From contig JAGMWU010000045.1 in the NCBI GenBank assembly GCA_018697195.1, positions 830,628-894,627 of the forward strand: 64,000 nt of DNA. The letters run 5' to 3'. This stretch comes from Certhia americana. Lineage: Eukaryota > Chordata > Aves > Passeriformes > Certhiidae. Shown piece after piece: positions 1 through 10,683 of the stretch. Numbering within the stretch: the first letter of the stretch is position 1; each line of letters opens with the position of its first letter. The notes under the pieces were generated by a model. That model was not told where the DNA came from and ran no database searches. It saw only the letters and a program-made list of their open reading frames with translations. The translations under genes and the position numbers were made by a program.

Positions 1-3000
1 TCCCTGATCCTCTCAATCTGCTCATTAGCTAGATCTCTGGACCCACTTCCATGTCCTTTCCAATTCCAGCCCTTATTCTAACCAGCTAAGAGACATAACC
101 TCTGCATATGGCACAACTTAAAGACATAGTCTAGGAGTTAAATACACATTAGGAGACATATCTAGTGTCATTAAATCATTTAATTGGTGTCCTGTTGTGG
201 TTTTAGTTGGGTTTGGTGTCCTCAGAGTGTTTTTAGTTATTGGCAGTAAATGAACATTTGTAGTTACTTTGCTTTGAATTTTAGTTTCAGAAATGGTTAG
301 TTTGTCAGCTCTGATTAAAAAAAAAAAAAAAAAAAAAGGGCAGCTACGTATTCCATTTGCCAGAGACAAATGATTTCTTAGACAGCCACGGCCACCTTTA
401 AGAAAGGATGACATTTTGTTACTATGTGCAGGGTCTGAGAGTGTGTGTTTTTCAAGCATTCTTATCTGGGTTGCAAAATTTGTGGCTTTCTCTTCCAGTA
501 AACAAGAATGGGTAGATTATTTGTTGTGGGTTTCCATGTTTTTACATATGCTTACATCCCTGAAAAATCTTGGAGAAACTTAACTGTTTTTCTGAACAAT
601 CTATCAAGAGAAAATAACTACCAGTGTATTTAGTGGAGCTGCTAGATCTTTTTCCTAGAGGGAACCCATCTGTTTCTTTAGACCTCTGCCCACCTTACCT
701 GAAGGCACTTGTGTCTCTTTCTTTAAGGATCTGTATTTTTGGGAGTAATTTTTAACATTCTTCCCCATAGAGTTTGTCTTTTTCTTTTGTCCTAAATTGT
801 TGTCTTCATTGCTATTTTAAAAGCCTGTATAAACCTGAATTAATTGGCCACTGTTACAATTCCTGCAGCTGCTACTTTACTTGGAAATAGTCTGCCAATC
901 TTTCTTGTGGACTGTGGAAGGTACTGTGCTTTATAAAAATGGTGAACACAAGGACAAAAGGAGCAGGATGGGTTTGGTTTATTTCTCTGTCTAAACCAAA
1001 AAACAAGAATAGAGATCAGTTGTTCACTTACACTAGAGTCAGACTGGTAAATTCATACGTGTTTCACAAGTGGTAGGCAAAATTTAATCTGGTACTTAAA
1101 TGAGGCACAGGACTGCTTGTACTAGATCTCTGCATTATGTAGGAAGATTATATAGAGAGTAATGCTTTGAAGATAGCCACATAGGGGAAGAAAAACCACA
1201 TAGCACATTAAGTGAACCTGACCTTTGAATTTCTGGACCAAAGCCCATCTCCCAGAATCAGTCAAACTGGTACACAAACTGTAATGTTCTCCTTTGTTTT
1301 ATTACCAGGACTTCTAAACTGAATTATAACCTAACAGCTTGTTGTTCCCTACTGTTTGTTCTTCATGCAAACTGTTTATGTGCCATCATGATCTGGAGCT
1401 ATTTTTGGCACGGCATTAATCTTTTTGTAATGTGACCGTGCCTTGTTAATACTTCCTCTCAGAGAGTTTATGAGGGGCTGGTTGGCTTTGTGCTCTGAAG
1501 CGCTGACTCCGGCTCTCTGAACACGCTGTCTGCTGGTCTGAGTGTGAGGGTTTTGCCTGGATTTCTGGTGACCTGCTGGGCTTCAGGGATATTGTTGATA
1601 GTAGAGAGAGTGAAAAACTCCAGGGAGTGTAATCGGTCTGACAGCCACTTCCACGGTGTCTGTGGTATCACAAAGGAAAGTGCTGTCAAAACAGCAATGC
1701 CATGAGAGATATTAATGACAAAGTTCAGATGAATGGGGCTGTGAATATGGGCAGTCTGATGACTAAGGAGAGGCTGGGACACATTTGCATTTGTCATGCC
1801 TGTGCATGAACAGTGCTGGAGTGGGGTGTTGCTCCTTTGGAAACGCCACCATGAATGCAGCATTAATATTTCGGTGAGATAAGTTGTCTTTCTCAGACCT
1901 CCCACCACAACATGCCAAAATAGCTGTTTCTCAGCCTGCTGATGCTTTTTATGTCACATTCAATTCCCCACTTTGTCCCACATCATTCCCATTTCAAGCT
2001 CATAATTGTGCACTTGGAGAAAGTCTCCCTTGGTTAATGTGAGTTGTTCTAATTTAGATAACAGAGGATTTTCTGCCAGAATTGATGTACGGTATTTTAA
2101 TAAAAATTAATGAATACTTCTAATCATATTAATTAGGAATGTGTTATCATGAAACACTTTGATATTACACAGTCAGATAGGAAAAGAAATATGAAGATAG
2201 GTATAATCATTAAATTTCTGTATCTGTAATGATTCTGGAATGTAAGCGAGGGCAGTGCTGAAGGGGGAAATTCTGCCTTGTCTTAAATTGATCAGTTGTA
2301 ACTGAAAAAAGTCCATGAGGGGCAGGTCCTCCATTGGCCTACAAAGATCCATGTTTTAATAACTACACCAGTTATCCTCAAGGCAGAAATATAAGTGCTG
2401 TTGTTGAAAATACACTGTTTGGCTTGGAACTGTGGATGGAACACCGTAGACTAAAAAGAGAAAAAAATGCTCCCAGGCCTTCAGTTCAGCACTTCTTTGA
2501 AACCTACAGTTGTCCTTTGTGGCTGAAAAGTGCTTTGTGGTATTTGTGGACTGAAACACTCAAAATACAGATGCATTAAGACTGGATTCTGCCATTTTAA
2601 AATTTTCCTCTGTAATTTTAGCAAAAGGTTGCAACACTATATTGCAAGGTCTAAAAACGTCTCAGATTCTGAGAGACAGTCCTTTAGTTACATTACTCAT
2701 AAAAATATAGACATTTTTATAGTCCCCGTTGCACTCAAAAAAGAAAGTTGCTAGCTTTTGTCTAAATGTTGATGAAGCAGAATTTAAAAATCCAGTTCTT
2801 AAAGAGCTTGGCAAGCAGTATGTCTGTGTATACAGACTGCGTTTATTTTGTTTGTGCTGCCCATATCTATATGGCAACTTCTTTACAGATAGATTAAATC
2901 ATAAGTGGTGCAGTACAGTTAAGGGAAAAAACGTAAGAAATGTTCCAAAATCTTACTTTGCAACCCCACCATCTCGTGGCAGTCTGTGGTATTGCCTTAG

Positions 3001-5571
3001 AAAATAATAATATGTAAAAATTAGTTTAAAATATTTAAATTGTTAATATATGTGTGTCTGCTGATTGCGACCTGGCTTTCTAATCCCATTTTATAAAACA
3101 CCTTTCTACATACTTGTAAATACAGCATGTGCTTCAGGAAGTTAATTTGAGAGCAATACTTGCCAGTTTCCTTCCTCCTCAGCATCCTTCCTCCTTGTTT
3201 TTCTCTCAGTTCTTCCATGGTAGACCCACAATTTTTGACACTCAGTTTACCTCTCACAGTGATAGTCTAATAGTACTTGACACCAAAAAAAGAAAGTTTA
3301 TAAATTGCATTCATTTTAAAAGCTTCTAGCCCCTTCTTCAGCCCTTTTATCCTTCAGCTGCCGTGCCCTCTAGGGGTAAGTATTCCACAGCAAAGACTGG
3401 TGTAAAATTACTCTTACACAGTACATGAAACATGATCCTGGCAATACAAAGAAGGGAAGATGTTACAGTGTAATCCCCTTACTGAGAGACCTGTGTGCCA
3501 GCTTCTAATTGTTCTTCGGTAATTTCTCTCACTTAACCTGTTTGATTCTTGTATTTTGGAAAGACTTTTCCAGTTTTATGCAAATAGACTCTGTAAAGAA
3601 GTGGTTAAGTGCTTCAGCAAGGTGTGAGGAGTTTCCTTGTATAAATCAAAAAAGCAGCAATAACAAAACCTTCAGAAAGTCAATCAATGCTGAATTGAGA
3701 TTAGGTAGAACAAGCCAAATCTGAGCTAGCGTTTGAATCTCATAAAATTACGAGTACAATCATACCTAGTTCCATGCTAGTAGTTCCCCATATTTGTTAT
3801 ATATGTATCCAAAAAGTGTGTGTGTGTGGGGGTAGGTAAACACTGTTTTGGATTCAAGCCATTGTACAACAGAAGGTTGCCATCAAGAGATTAGAATTTG
3901 AACTTTCTTTTAAAATGTGGGTTTGCATTAGTGTTTTATGGAGTTTCTCTAGAAAACGCTTTTTGGAATTTAGGCTGGGAATTACTCATTTTGGAATTAG
4001 AAATGTTTTCTGCACGTTCATTTTGAGGAGTTTGGTGGTGGTGAACATTTAAACATACACAAGTGCTTTTTCATCTCTCTTCTTCTGACATACCATAACA
4101 CATTACTCTTAAGGTTGTTCCCACCATTCCTGTTAAGATTTAACTTAGTAAAAGCCATTACTGTTTTAACAGATTATTCCAAAATAATGATTAACATACC
4201 TCTAACGAAGCTTAAGTGCATCAAATACCAGTGGCTCCCTTTGAGACACTGTGAGTTTAAAAAAATACGCCATGTGTGAAGTCTTCAAAGAAAATGGAAA
4301 TACATAATGATGCACCTTGTAGGCCTGTGTGTGCATTTTCTGTTTCTTATTAATGGAATGAGCAAAATTTAGTGCCCCCTTCTGTGATTTTTCAGAAATC
4401 AGAGGGAAAGATAGCCGCTTGCAGTACAATTCTTTATCTGAACCAGGGAAAGCATGCAGAACATTCCAGTAAGGATTTGAATAAATGCCTGAGTAACTAA
4501 ACCCAGGGATGGAGCCAGACATAATGCAAGAGAGATTTCTTCATGCTAACATGTACCTTAGATCTAATTTCAACTTACCTATTTTCAGATAAGTACTCCT
4601 AAGTTAACAAGAGTGTAATTTACACACCACAGAAATGTTGAAGAAAATGTGATTGCATTGTCTGAACTTGTGATTGCGATCCTTCTCCCTTGTGTTACTT
4701 TTAGTGTGCCTGATAAGCAGCTGAGGCTCCTACTAGCTGTGTCCAAAAAGCCCTGAATTTTCTTCAAATGCAGTTACGGGAAGCACGTGTTTTATCAGGT
4801 CCTGGACTGTTGGCCCTCTGATGTTACCTGTTCTGCAAACCTTGGGACATTTCCTTTTGGGGCCTCAGCTTATTTGGTACAGGATAGAGCTAAAACTCAT
4901 TTCCCAGGGATTTGTGGTTCTGAGTGTAAAGTATATCCAGGTTTTCAGCGTAACAGTACAGCTAAAAGGCACAGTAGTCATTTAGTGGGAGCCCATAGGA
5001 AAAAGATGCATAACAGGGAAAGAGCTGTAATTCCAGTAGGTAGACTCCAACTAAATACCTCTGGTATATGTTGTTTCCTTTAAAACCTGCTTCCTGAATA
5101 CTGGTAACAGAGGATGTGGTGATAATATGGAATTGAGACACACTGGGCATGTTTTGGGAGCTGGGGCCATCTCTAGTAGGCGAAAAATTCCCAATGTGTA
5201 AATGCCTTGCTTCTCACTCAGGTGAAAATGAAACATGCCATTTAAGATGAGTTTTGCATGTCTGAAGGGAGATGCTTGTCAACAAGATGCAAGATCTATC
5301 TCCTCCGTACCTGTCTCTGCAAACAGGCCTTTTATGTAATTATTTATGGTAATAAATCACTGGAGTTGACATATTTGCCTGTGGGTATGCTGAGTTCTTT
5401 ATAGGACAAAAAAATCCAATAAAAACCAGATTACAGGTAGGGTTTGTAAATGTATATAATGCTGATGAGTAAAATGTGGGATGACAGTGGAAAAGTGGCA
5501 GGTTTTAGCTTGTCAGTCTCACAGTATCATCCTGATTCACATTAATGACTTCTTGTATTCCACCCCAACAG
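1..5571 (+). other. ARHGAP24: ARHGAP24 intron (3' part), upstream of the first visible exon
   Basis: This is non-coding sequence ending in the acceptor AG at 5570-5571. I searched it by eye for the preceding RhoGAP exon, which should carry the arginine-finger loop and end in a split Ser codon (AG), and did not find it. The intron therefore starts before the window. It contains a 21-A run near its start and AT-rich homeodomain-like sequence around 2095-2160 (AATTAATG, TTAATTAGG). A 146-codon open frame on the minus strand at 1468-1908 resembles no protein I know. No CR1 or LTR is recognised. The assignment rests on the downstream exons and on the gene being much larger than this window in other vertebrates. 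Confidence 0.8.
317..337. repeat. Poly(A) tract, 21 A
   Basis: An uninterrupted run of 21 A residues in the ARHGAP24 intron. No retroposon body is recognised immediately upstream, so it is a simple homopolymer or the eroded tail of an old retroposed copy. It is likely to vary in length. Confidence 0.9.
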
Positions 5572-5704
5572 CAACACAGATGTGCACACTGTGGCTTCAT
5601 TGCTCAAGCTGTACCTAAGGGAACTCCCAGAACCAGTTGTACCATATGCAAAATACGAGGATTTTCTTTCCTGTGCCAAAATGCTCAGCAAGGAGGAAGA
5701 AACG
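5572..5704 (+). CDS. ARHGAP24: ARHGAP24 coding exon, RhoGAP domain (central helices)
   Basis: This 133-bp exon encodes part of the RhoGAP domain of ARHGAP24 (FilGAP), which speeds GTP hydrolysis on Rac and acts at the actin cortex with filamin A. The first base completes a split codon (AG|C, Ser). The 44 codons that follow read [20 protein letters not shown] and on to KEEET. The [18 protein letters not shown] core is the hallmark of RhoGAP helices next to the catalytic site. The arginine finger lies in an upstream exon outside the window. The acceptor is ACCCCAACAG and the donor ACG|GTGAGT. The outgoing phase is 0, matching the next exon. Reading into the intron meets a TAA within four codons, so intron retention would truncate the protein. 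Apart from a few conservative changes it agrees with the human protein as I remember it. Paralogues ARHGAP22 and ARHGAP25 share the domain, but the downstream exons settle the identity. Confidence 0.96.
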
Positions 5705-6448
5705 GTGAGTTGGTAACTCCAGTGAGATGAAATAAAAGGCTGTTCCAGTCTGAAGGCGGAGAGAAGCTGGCGGTTGTCCTAATTCAAATGAGCATCTATT
5801 AATTGAAGCAGGTTTTGTATGAAAATTGTTGCCACCTGGGTCCTTGGGAATTCTGAATAAAGGTATATGGCATAACCTTAGCTGTATTTATTGCATGTCC
5901 CTGAATCCAATTCAAGTAAACACCATTGTAGTCACTAGCTTCTGTTTTGCATGGAAGAGACGTATTTTTATGGATTAGACTCTGAACTATAAAAGGAAAG
6001 GTCTTGATGGTTGCTGTTCAAGTCTCTCTTAGATCAGGAGTCATTTATTAGTCATAATCTAGTATGGACCAGAACTGGGTAGAATAGCCAAGTAGTTTCT
6101 TGTAGGAAATGCCAGCTAGCTCAAACCAGAACAGTTCCTGGAAGGCTTAGCCTTGTTATCAGCAGGAGGAATGGAGCTGCTGGTCAAAAAAAGAAAGAAT
6201 GAAAGAAAAAGAAAAGACATGATGAAACCAAGATGTGTATTTTCTTTGTTTTTTTTTTTTTTCCAGAGCTAATCCAAAATGGGTTCTACAAGCTGTTCCT
6301 GATCATAACCTGTATTTAATGCTGCAGTTTCAATGGTGTGTCTGTTGTCTTGTAATTAGAATTGCTGACATTTTTTTTTAAAAAGTCTCTGATAAAATAT
6401 TAAAAAACTGTGCCTACTCACTCTTTGTTTTCCTTAAACCTCTTAAAG
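5705..6448 (+). other. ARHGAP24: ARHGAP24 intron
   Basis: A 744-bp intron bounded by GTGAGT and AAACCTCTTAAAG. It contains purine-rich AAAGAAAG sequence near 6190 and a T-run near 6250. No repeat family, RNA gene or extra exon is recognised. Confidence 0.93.
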
Positions 6449-6522
6449 GGCCTGAAAGAACTGGTGAAGCAAGTGAAGAGCCTGCCAGCTGTCAATTACA
6501 ATCTGCTGAAATACATCTGTAG
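6449..6522 (+). CDS. ARHGAP24: ARHGAP24 coding exon, RhoGAP domain
   Basis: A 74-bp exon: 24 codons plus the first two bases of an Arg codon (AG|A). It reads GLKELVKQVKSLPAVNYNLL then KYIC. The segment LPAVNYNLLKYIC is a conserved RhoGAP helix packed against the switch regions of the bound GTPase. It enters in phase 0 after the previous exon. It ends TGT AG|GTAAGT, a near-ideal donor, and the split codon is completed by the first base of the next exon. It is too short to stand out as an open frame and was located from domain continuity and splice sites. Confidence 0.95.
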
Positions 6523-6936
6523 GTAAGTGCTCTTGCAAGAAGATCACAATGGTGTTTATAAGTGTGAGTTGACAGACAGACCTGTCTGTGTATGTACCCT
6601 GAAGGAAAAACATTACTCACACTTGGAGGATGGGAGAACTCAAGTGAAGGTACTAAAATGGTAGGTTTACTGCATGACTAATTAGTAATTTGCTCTATCA
6701 AGATTGTGACTTTTCTTTCATAAGCAGGCCAGGAATGCAAGAAAGTTGAAGTGAATATAGTCTGTCCTCTTGATCGGACCTTGTTTTTTCCATTTCTAAC
6801 TGCAGTTATTGGCTTTGCATTTGGAGTGCAGTACTTAAACTATGTTAGGGAACAGTCACATGATTTGACTTTTTTTTTTTTTTCCCCCTAATTTTCCTCC
6901 TTACCTGTTCCTTAAGGACCTCTTTCTTCCCCACAG
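6523..6936 (+). other. ARHGAP24: ARHGAP24 intron
   Basis: A 414-bp intron with donor GTAAGT and a strong pyrimidine-rich acceptor (CTTTCTTCCCCACAG). A T-run precedes the acceptor region near 6870. Nothing else is recognised. Confidence 0.93.
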
Positions 6937-7058
6937 ATTCCTTGATGAAGTCCAGTCATATTCAGGTGTCAACAAAATGAGTGTGCAAAACCTGGCTACA
7001 GTTTTTGGCCCCAACATCCTGCGCCCCAAAGTGGAAGATCCTCTGACTATCATGGAGG
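6937..7058 (+). CDS. ARHGAP24: ARHGAP24 coding exon, end of RhoGAP domain
   Basis: This 122-bp exon begins with the A completing AG|A (Arg) and reads [30 protein letters not shown] and [11 protein letters not shown]. The [13 protein letters not shown] motif is the most diagnostic RhoGAP signature. By family knowledge its Asn, in FGPN, lies at the GTPase interface and supports catalysis. The exon ends after the first base of a Gly codon at GAG G|GTGAGC, and the next coding exon supplies GT. The combination [10 protein letters not shown] leading into TVVVQQLM matches ARHGAP24 and its close paralogues, and the next exon removes the ambiguity. Confidence 0.96.
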
Positions 7059-9611
7059 GTGAGCTTACTGTACATAGCTTGTAAGAGAAAAGAAGAAATG
7101 TCTTTAGGTTTATTGCCATCACATACCAGTCCATGCAGTATTTGCAGTCAGTTCCATGTGTCTGTTGTATAGAGACAGAAATCTTCAACCTGAATGAGAT
7201 TTTGTGTTAAATCTTGCAGGCTAGTGTGAAAGGTACTGAAACGTGCACCATTGCATTGCAAACAGACTTTGTATGAGACTGTTCTGCCCTGGCAGCTTCA
7301 CTAAATGTGGACTTCCTCTCTCAAAACTTTTTGCAAGCATGGCATGTTCTTTCTCAGCACGTGCACTTGGAGTGCAGTTAATATTTCACCTGTGGTTCTT
7401 GAGGACAAGGAAAAGCTCAGGTTCACACTGCAGTGACCCGTGTAGAACCCCCACGAGGCTGTTGTGCATTACATGCCTTCCTGAACAACAGGAATCAATC
7501 TACCAGCTGCATGCTCTCATAGCCATGCTCAGCTGTAGCCTTTTGCTGTGATTAAGACTAAAATATGGACGTGACAATGTCCTCTTATGACTTCCTTCTA
7601 ATCTTAGTCTTTGTGACTTCAACTCTGCATGAAGTACACGATGCCTTTTCTGCCATCAAACATGTTTTGTTTAATGTGTAGGATGTACTCAGTTTTCTGG
7701 AAAATTAGGGCTGTACACAGACTGTCCACTGAAAATTCAAAAAATGCGGTTTTCACAGTTTATTTGATTTTCTTTTCCTGTGAGTATGATGCTTTTTCTC
7801 TTTCCAGATACAATTCCTTCAATACCTTGTCCATTCACTTGTTTTTCTGAAGCCTTACTTTTTCTCCTGCTTTGTAATTCTTATGACAATCACTGTGTTG
7901 TTGTGAACAGAAACATGGCATTTCCAAATCACGTATGACATCTGTGAATACTGTTTGAGCAGCTCTTCAGCCTGCTTATCAACAGCCCTAGAATTAAAAT
8001 GATGGTGCCTGTTGTAGGGAATGGGATGGATACTACATTTTCTGTAGGAAAACGCATACACTTTTTTAACTAATGAGAAACGGGTTTGAATTAAGCATTA
8101 GATTTATGATCTCTTTTAAGCATAACTGTAACATTTGACATGAGACAGTGCTGATCTGCAATTGGGCTACACATTTTTAAATGCATAGGGACTTTGAACA
8201 GAGACTACACATTGATTGGTGCTCATGGCCACCCTTTGTCATTTCTCTTTGCCTTTTGGAAGATACAGAATACTTTTCTTGCACAATCATTCAAAGTAAA
8301 ACATGCAGCTGTGGGGAGCCATATCTTTGTGATGGAGATGAGGAGTTGATTTTGTTTGGTTCATCAGAGATTTCCTTCAGAATTCCAGCCATAGGGAAAC
8401 TTTGTCCTGTCAAATGTTGTCATAAAAGTTGCCTGAGGATAAAGAAATGTTTGTAGGAAAGTTCTGCACACTTTGAGAACATTACCTGAGAACAGGTAAT
8501 GTTCTCAGAGGGATTGCAGCTAAGTGTGCCAGGAGATTAGCTAAGTGAGTTTTCTACTGCCTAGTTCTAAAGTATCATTTTCCTTCAGCAGACAAACAAG
8601 TGAGAACACCTAAAAAAGATGTTGAGTACCCACATTTGACTCTTGGTACTTGCAATTTAAAAGGGTGGGATATAAAATCCAGAGTATTACAAAGGAGTTG
8701 ATGTGAAATGATTTTGCACAGTGGGAATTTATTGATTAGAAGTGCACAGCATGCCTCTGAAAGCTTTTTAGCAGTTTAAAAATGAGGTGGTTATTATAAC
8801 TACCTTGACCTTGTTCCTGAAATATTCCTAATAAACCTTAATGAGAGTCTGCTTAGCAAAGTAGAGTTGCCCGTCTTTATCATGCCAAGTCCAGTTCTAA
8901 ATGCTAGTGTGTAAATTACAGTGCAGTCTAGTGGTGTGCACACCAAGGGGCTGTTCTTTCAGAGGAAATGTGGCCATCTGTTACAGGAAGCAGCAAGCTG
9001 TGGTCCTGCATTACTTCCACAGTGTGCTATAATGTGGCATAGTTCTCTGGCTGCATATAGTCTCACCATGGAGTGGTTAAATGCATTCACATTAAATTAA
9101 TTGTCTCGTTACTGCACTGTTTTGCTTCAGAAGACTAAAATGTCTGTTCCAGCAGTGCAAATCCCTTGCCTGCCCATTTGCTGTTAAACTACCAAACACA
9201 AGTGCTGTGCCAGAATGAGACACTGGTTTTAAAACATTTGCCACATTGAGTGGAAAGCCATCATTTATAATGATGTTACCAGGTTCTGCTCATTATCTCC
9301 TGTGGTCTTCATGGGATGCAGTTACTGTCACAGTAACAGCTTCTTTGCAAGTGTTCCCATTGTTTTTAGGAGTCTGTGAGGCCTTGCTGGCTTGGTGTGA
9401 TGGAAGAAAGAGATAATGCTGATGTGGCCCTGTAGTCAAGAGGCACTTTAGCCTTGTTAAACATTCAGGATGTTACACAGATGGGTGCATTGTTCCAATG
9501 TTTGTATGAGCTGAATGTTTGCTAAGTATTTGTGGAATCTGGTAGATAAATTCATTTATGCCTTAAATAAAACAGGCCATTCACAACCATGTGCTTGGTG
9601 TCCCCTTTCAG
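7059..9611 (+). other. ARHGAP24: ARHGAP24 intron with a near-perfect hairpin
   Basis: A 2.55-kb intron between the last RhoGAP exon and the large linker exon, with donor GTGAGC and acceptor CCCCTTTCAG. Its one standout element is an inverted repeat at 8461-8520, listed separately. Open frames at 7243-7551 and 8181-8456 lack protein-like features. No CR1 or LTR is recognised. Confidence 0.93.
8461..8520. repeat. Inverted repeat / stem-loop, perfect 15-bp arms with 4-nt loop
   Basis: The arms at 8474-8488 (TGAGAACATTACCTG) and 8493-8507 (CAGGTAATGTTCTCA) are exact reverse complements around the loop AGAA. Pairing continues outward with wobbles and mismatches to about 8461 and 8520. It lies in an ARHGAP24 intron, so it would be transcribed in the pre-mRNA. 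Confidence 0.85.
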
Positions 9612-10683
9612 GTACAGTAGTAGTCCAGCAGCTCATGTCAGTGATGATTAGCAAACATGAAGAGCTGTTTCCCAAGGATATAGACCCTCAGATGGGACCT
9701 GAAGTGTGCAACAACAACAACGAAATCCCAAAGAAAACCACCGCAGGGCAGCTACAGAACAAAGAGAACAACAATACCAAGGAGACAGCAGTGAGGCGCT
9801 GCTCTTGGGACACACCTGAGTCCCCCCAAAGGGGAAGCATGGACTGTGAGTCCCCGACTGCTCTGCCAGGCAGCAAGACAAACAGCCCCAGGAACAGTAT
9901 CCAGAAACCGGATGTCACAAGGAGCCCGCCACTCATGGTGAAAAAAAATCCTGCTTTTAACAAAGGTAGCGGCATAGTCACCAATGGGTCCTTCAGCAGC
10001 TCTGTGGAGGGCCCGGAGAAGAGCCAGACCTTACCAAATTGCTCCCTGCAGACCAGGAGAACGTCGTCCCTGAAGGGGCCGGTGACCAAGATGGGGACAC
10101 ACAGCGTGCAGAACGGTGGGGTGCGGATGGGCGTGTCCAGCACAGACGGGCACAGCAACACCCTCGGCAACCGGAGCCCGGGCTGGGTGCCCAATGGCTA
10201 CGTCACCCTGAGGGACAACAAGCAGAGGGAGCCACTGGTGGGTGAGTCAGGCCAGCACAACAGGCTTTCCACCTACGACAATGTCCACCAGCAGTTCTCT
10301 ATGGTGAACTCTGATGACAAACAGAGTGTGGACAGTGCCACCTGGTCCACATCCTCATGTGAAATATCCCTCCCGGAGCACTCCAACTCCTGTCGCTCCT
10401 CCACCACCACCTGCCCTGAGCAGGACTTTTATGTGGGTAACTTTGAAGACTCTGTGCTGGATGGGCCCCCACACGAAGACCTCTCTAACCCGGGTGACTA
10501 TGAGAACAAAAGTGACAGGAGGAGTGTAGGGGGCCATAGCAGCCGAGCCACCAGCAGCAGCGATAACAGTGAAACGTTCGTGCCCAACAGCTCCAACAAC
10601 CACAGTGCTTTGCACAGCCTGGTGTCCAGCTTGAAGCAAGAAATGGCCAAGCAGAAACTAGAATATGAGACAAGGATAAAAAG
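9612..10683 (+). CDS. ARHGAP24: ARHGAP24 large coding exon: end of GAP region and Ser/Asn/Pro-rich linker
   Basis: This 1072-bp exon starts by completing a Gly codon (G|GT) and encodes about 357 residues. It opens with TVVVQQLMSVMISKHEELFP, the last helix of the GAP region. A long low-complexity linker rich in Ser, Asn, Thr and Pro follows. ARHGAP24-specific stretches include QLQNKENNNTKE, RSPPLMVKKNPAFNKGSGIV, HNRLSTYDNVHQQFSMVN and SSRATSSSDNSETFV. It ends in LHSLVSSLKQEMAKQKLEYE, the start of the coiled coil. In FilGAP this linker is known to be phosphorylated by ROCK, which favours Rac inactivation, and the C-terminal part binds filamin A. The donor AAA AG|GTAAGA splits a Ser codon. If the intron were retained the frame would stop two codons later. 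The exon is more GC-rich than the introns around it. The region just after the KMGTHSVQNG motif differs most from the human protein as I recall it, as expected for a disordered linker. Confidence 0.97.

Noticed and set aside
1468..1908. 146-codon minus-strand open frame in the ARHGAP24 intron
   Set aside because: No recognisable motif. This length is expected by chance in a window of this size.
9648..10639. Minus-strand and alternate-frame open frames over the large ARHGAP24 exon (up to 168 codons)
   Set aside because: They are shadows of a GC-rich, Ser/Asn-rich coding exon whose + strand frame is clearly conserved.
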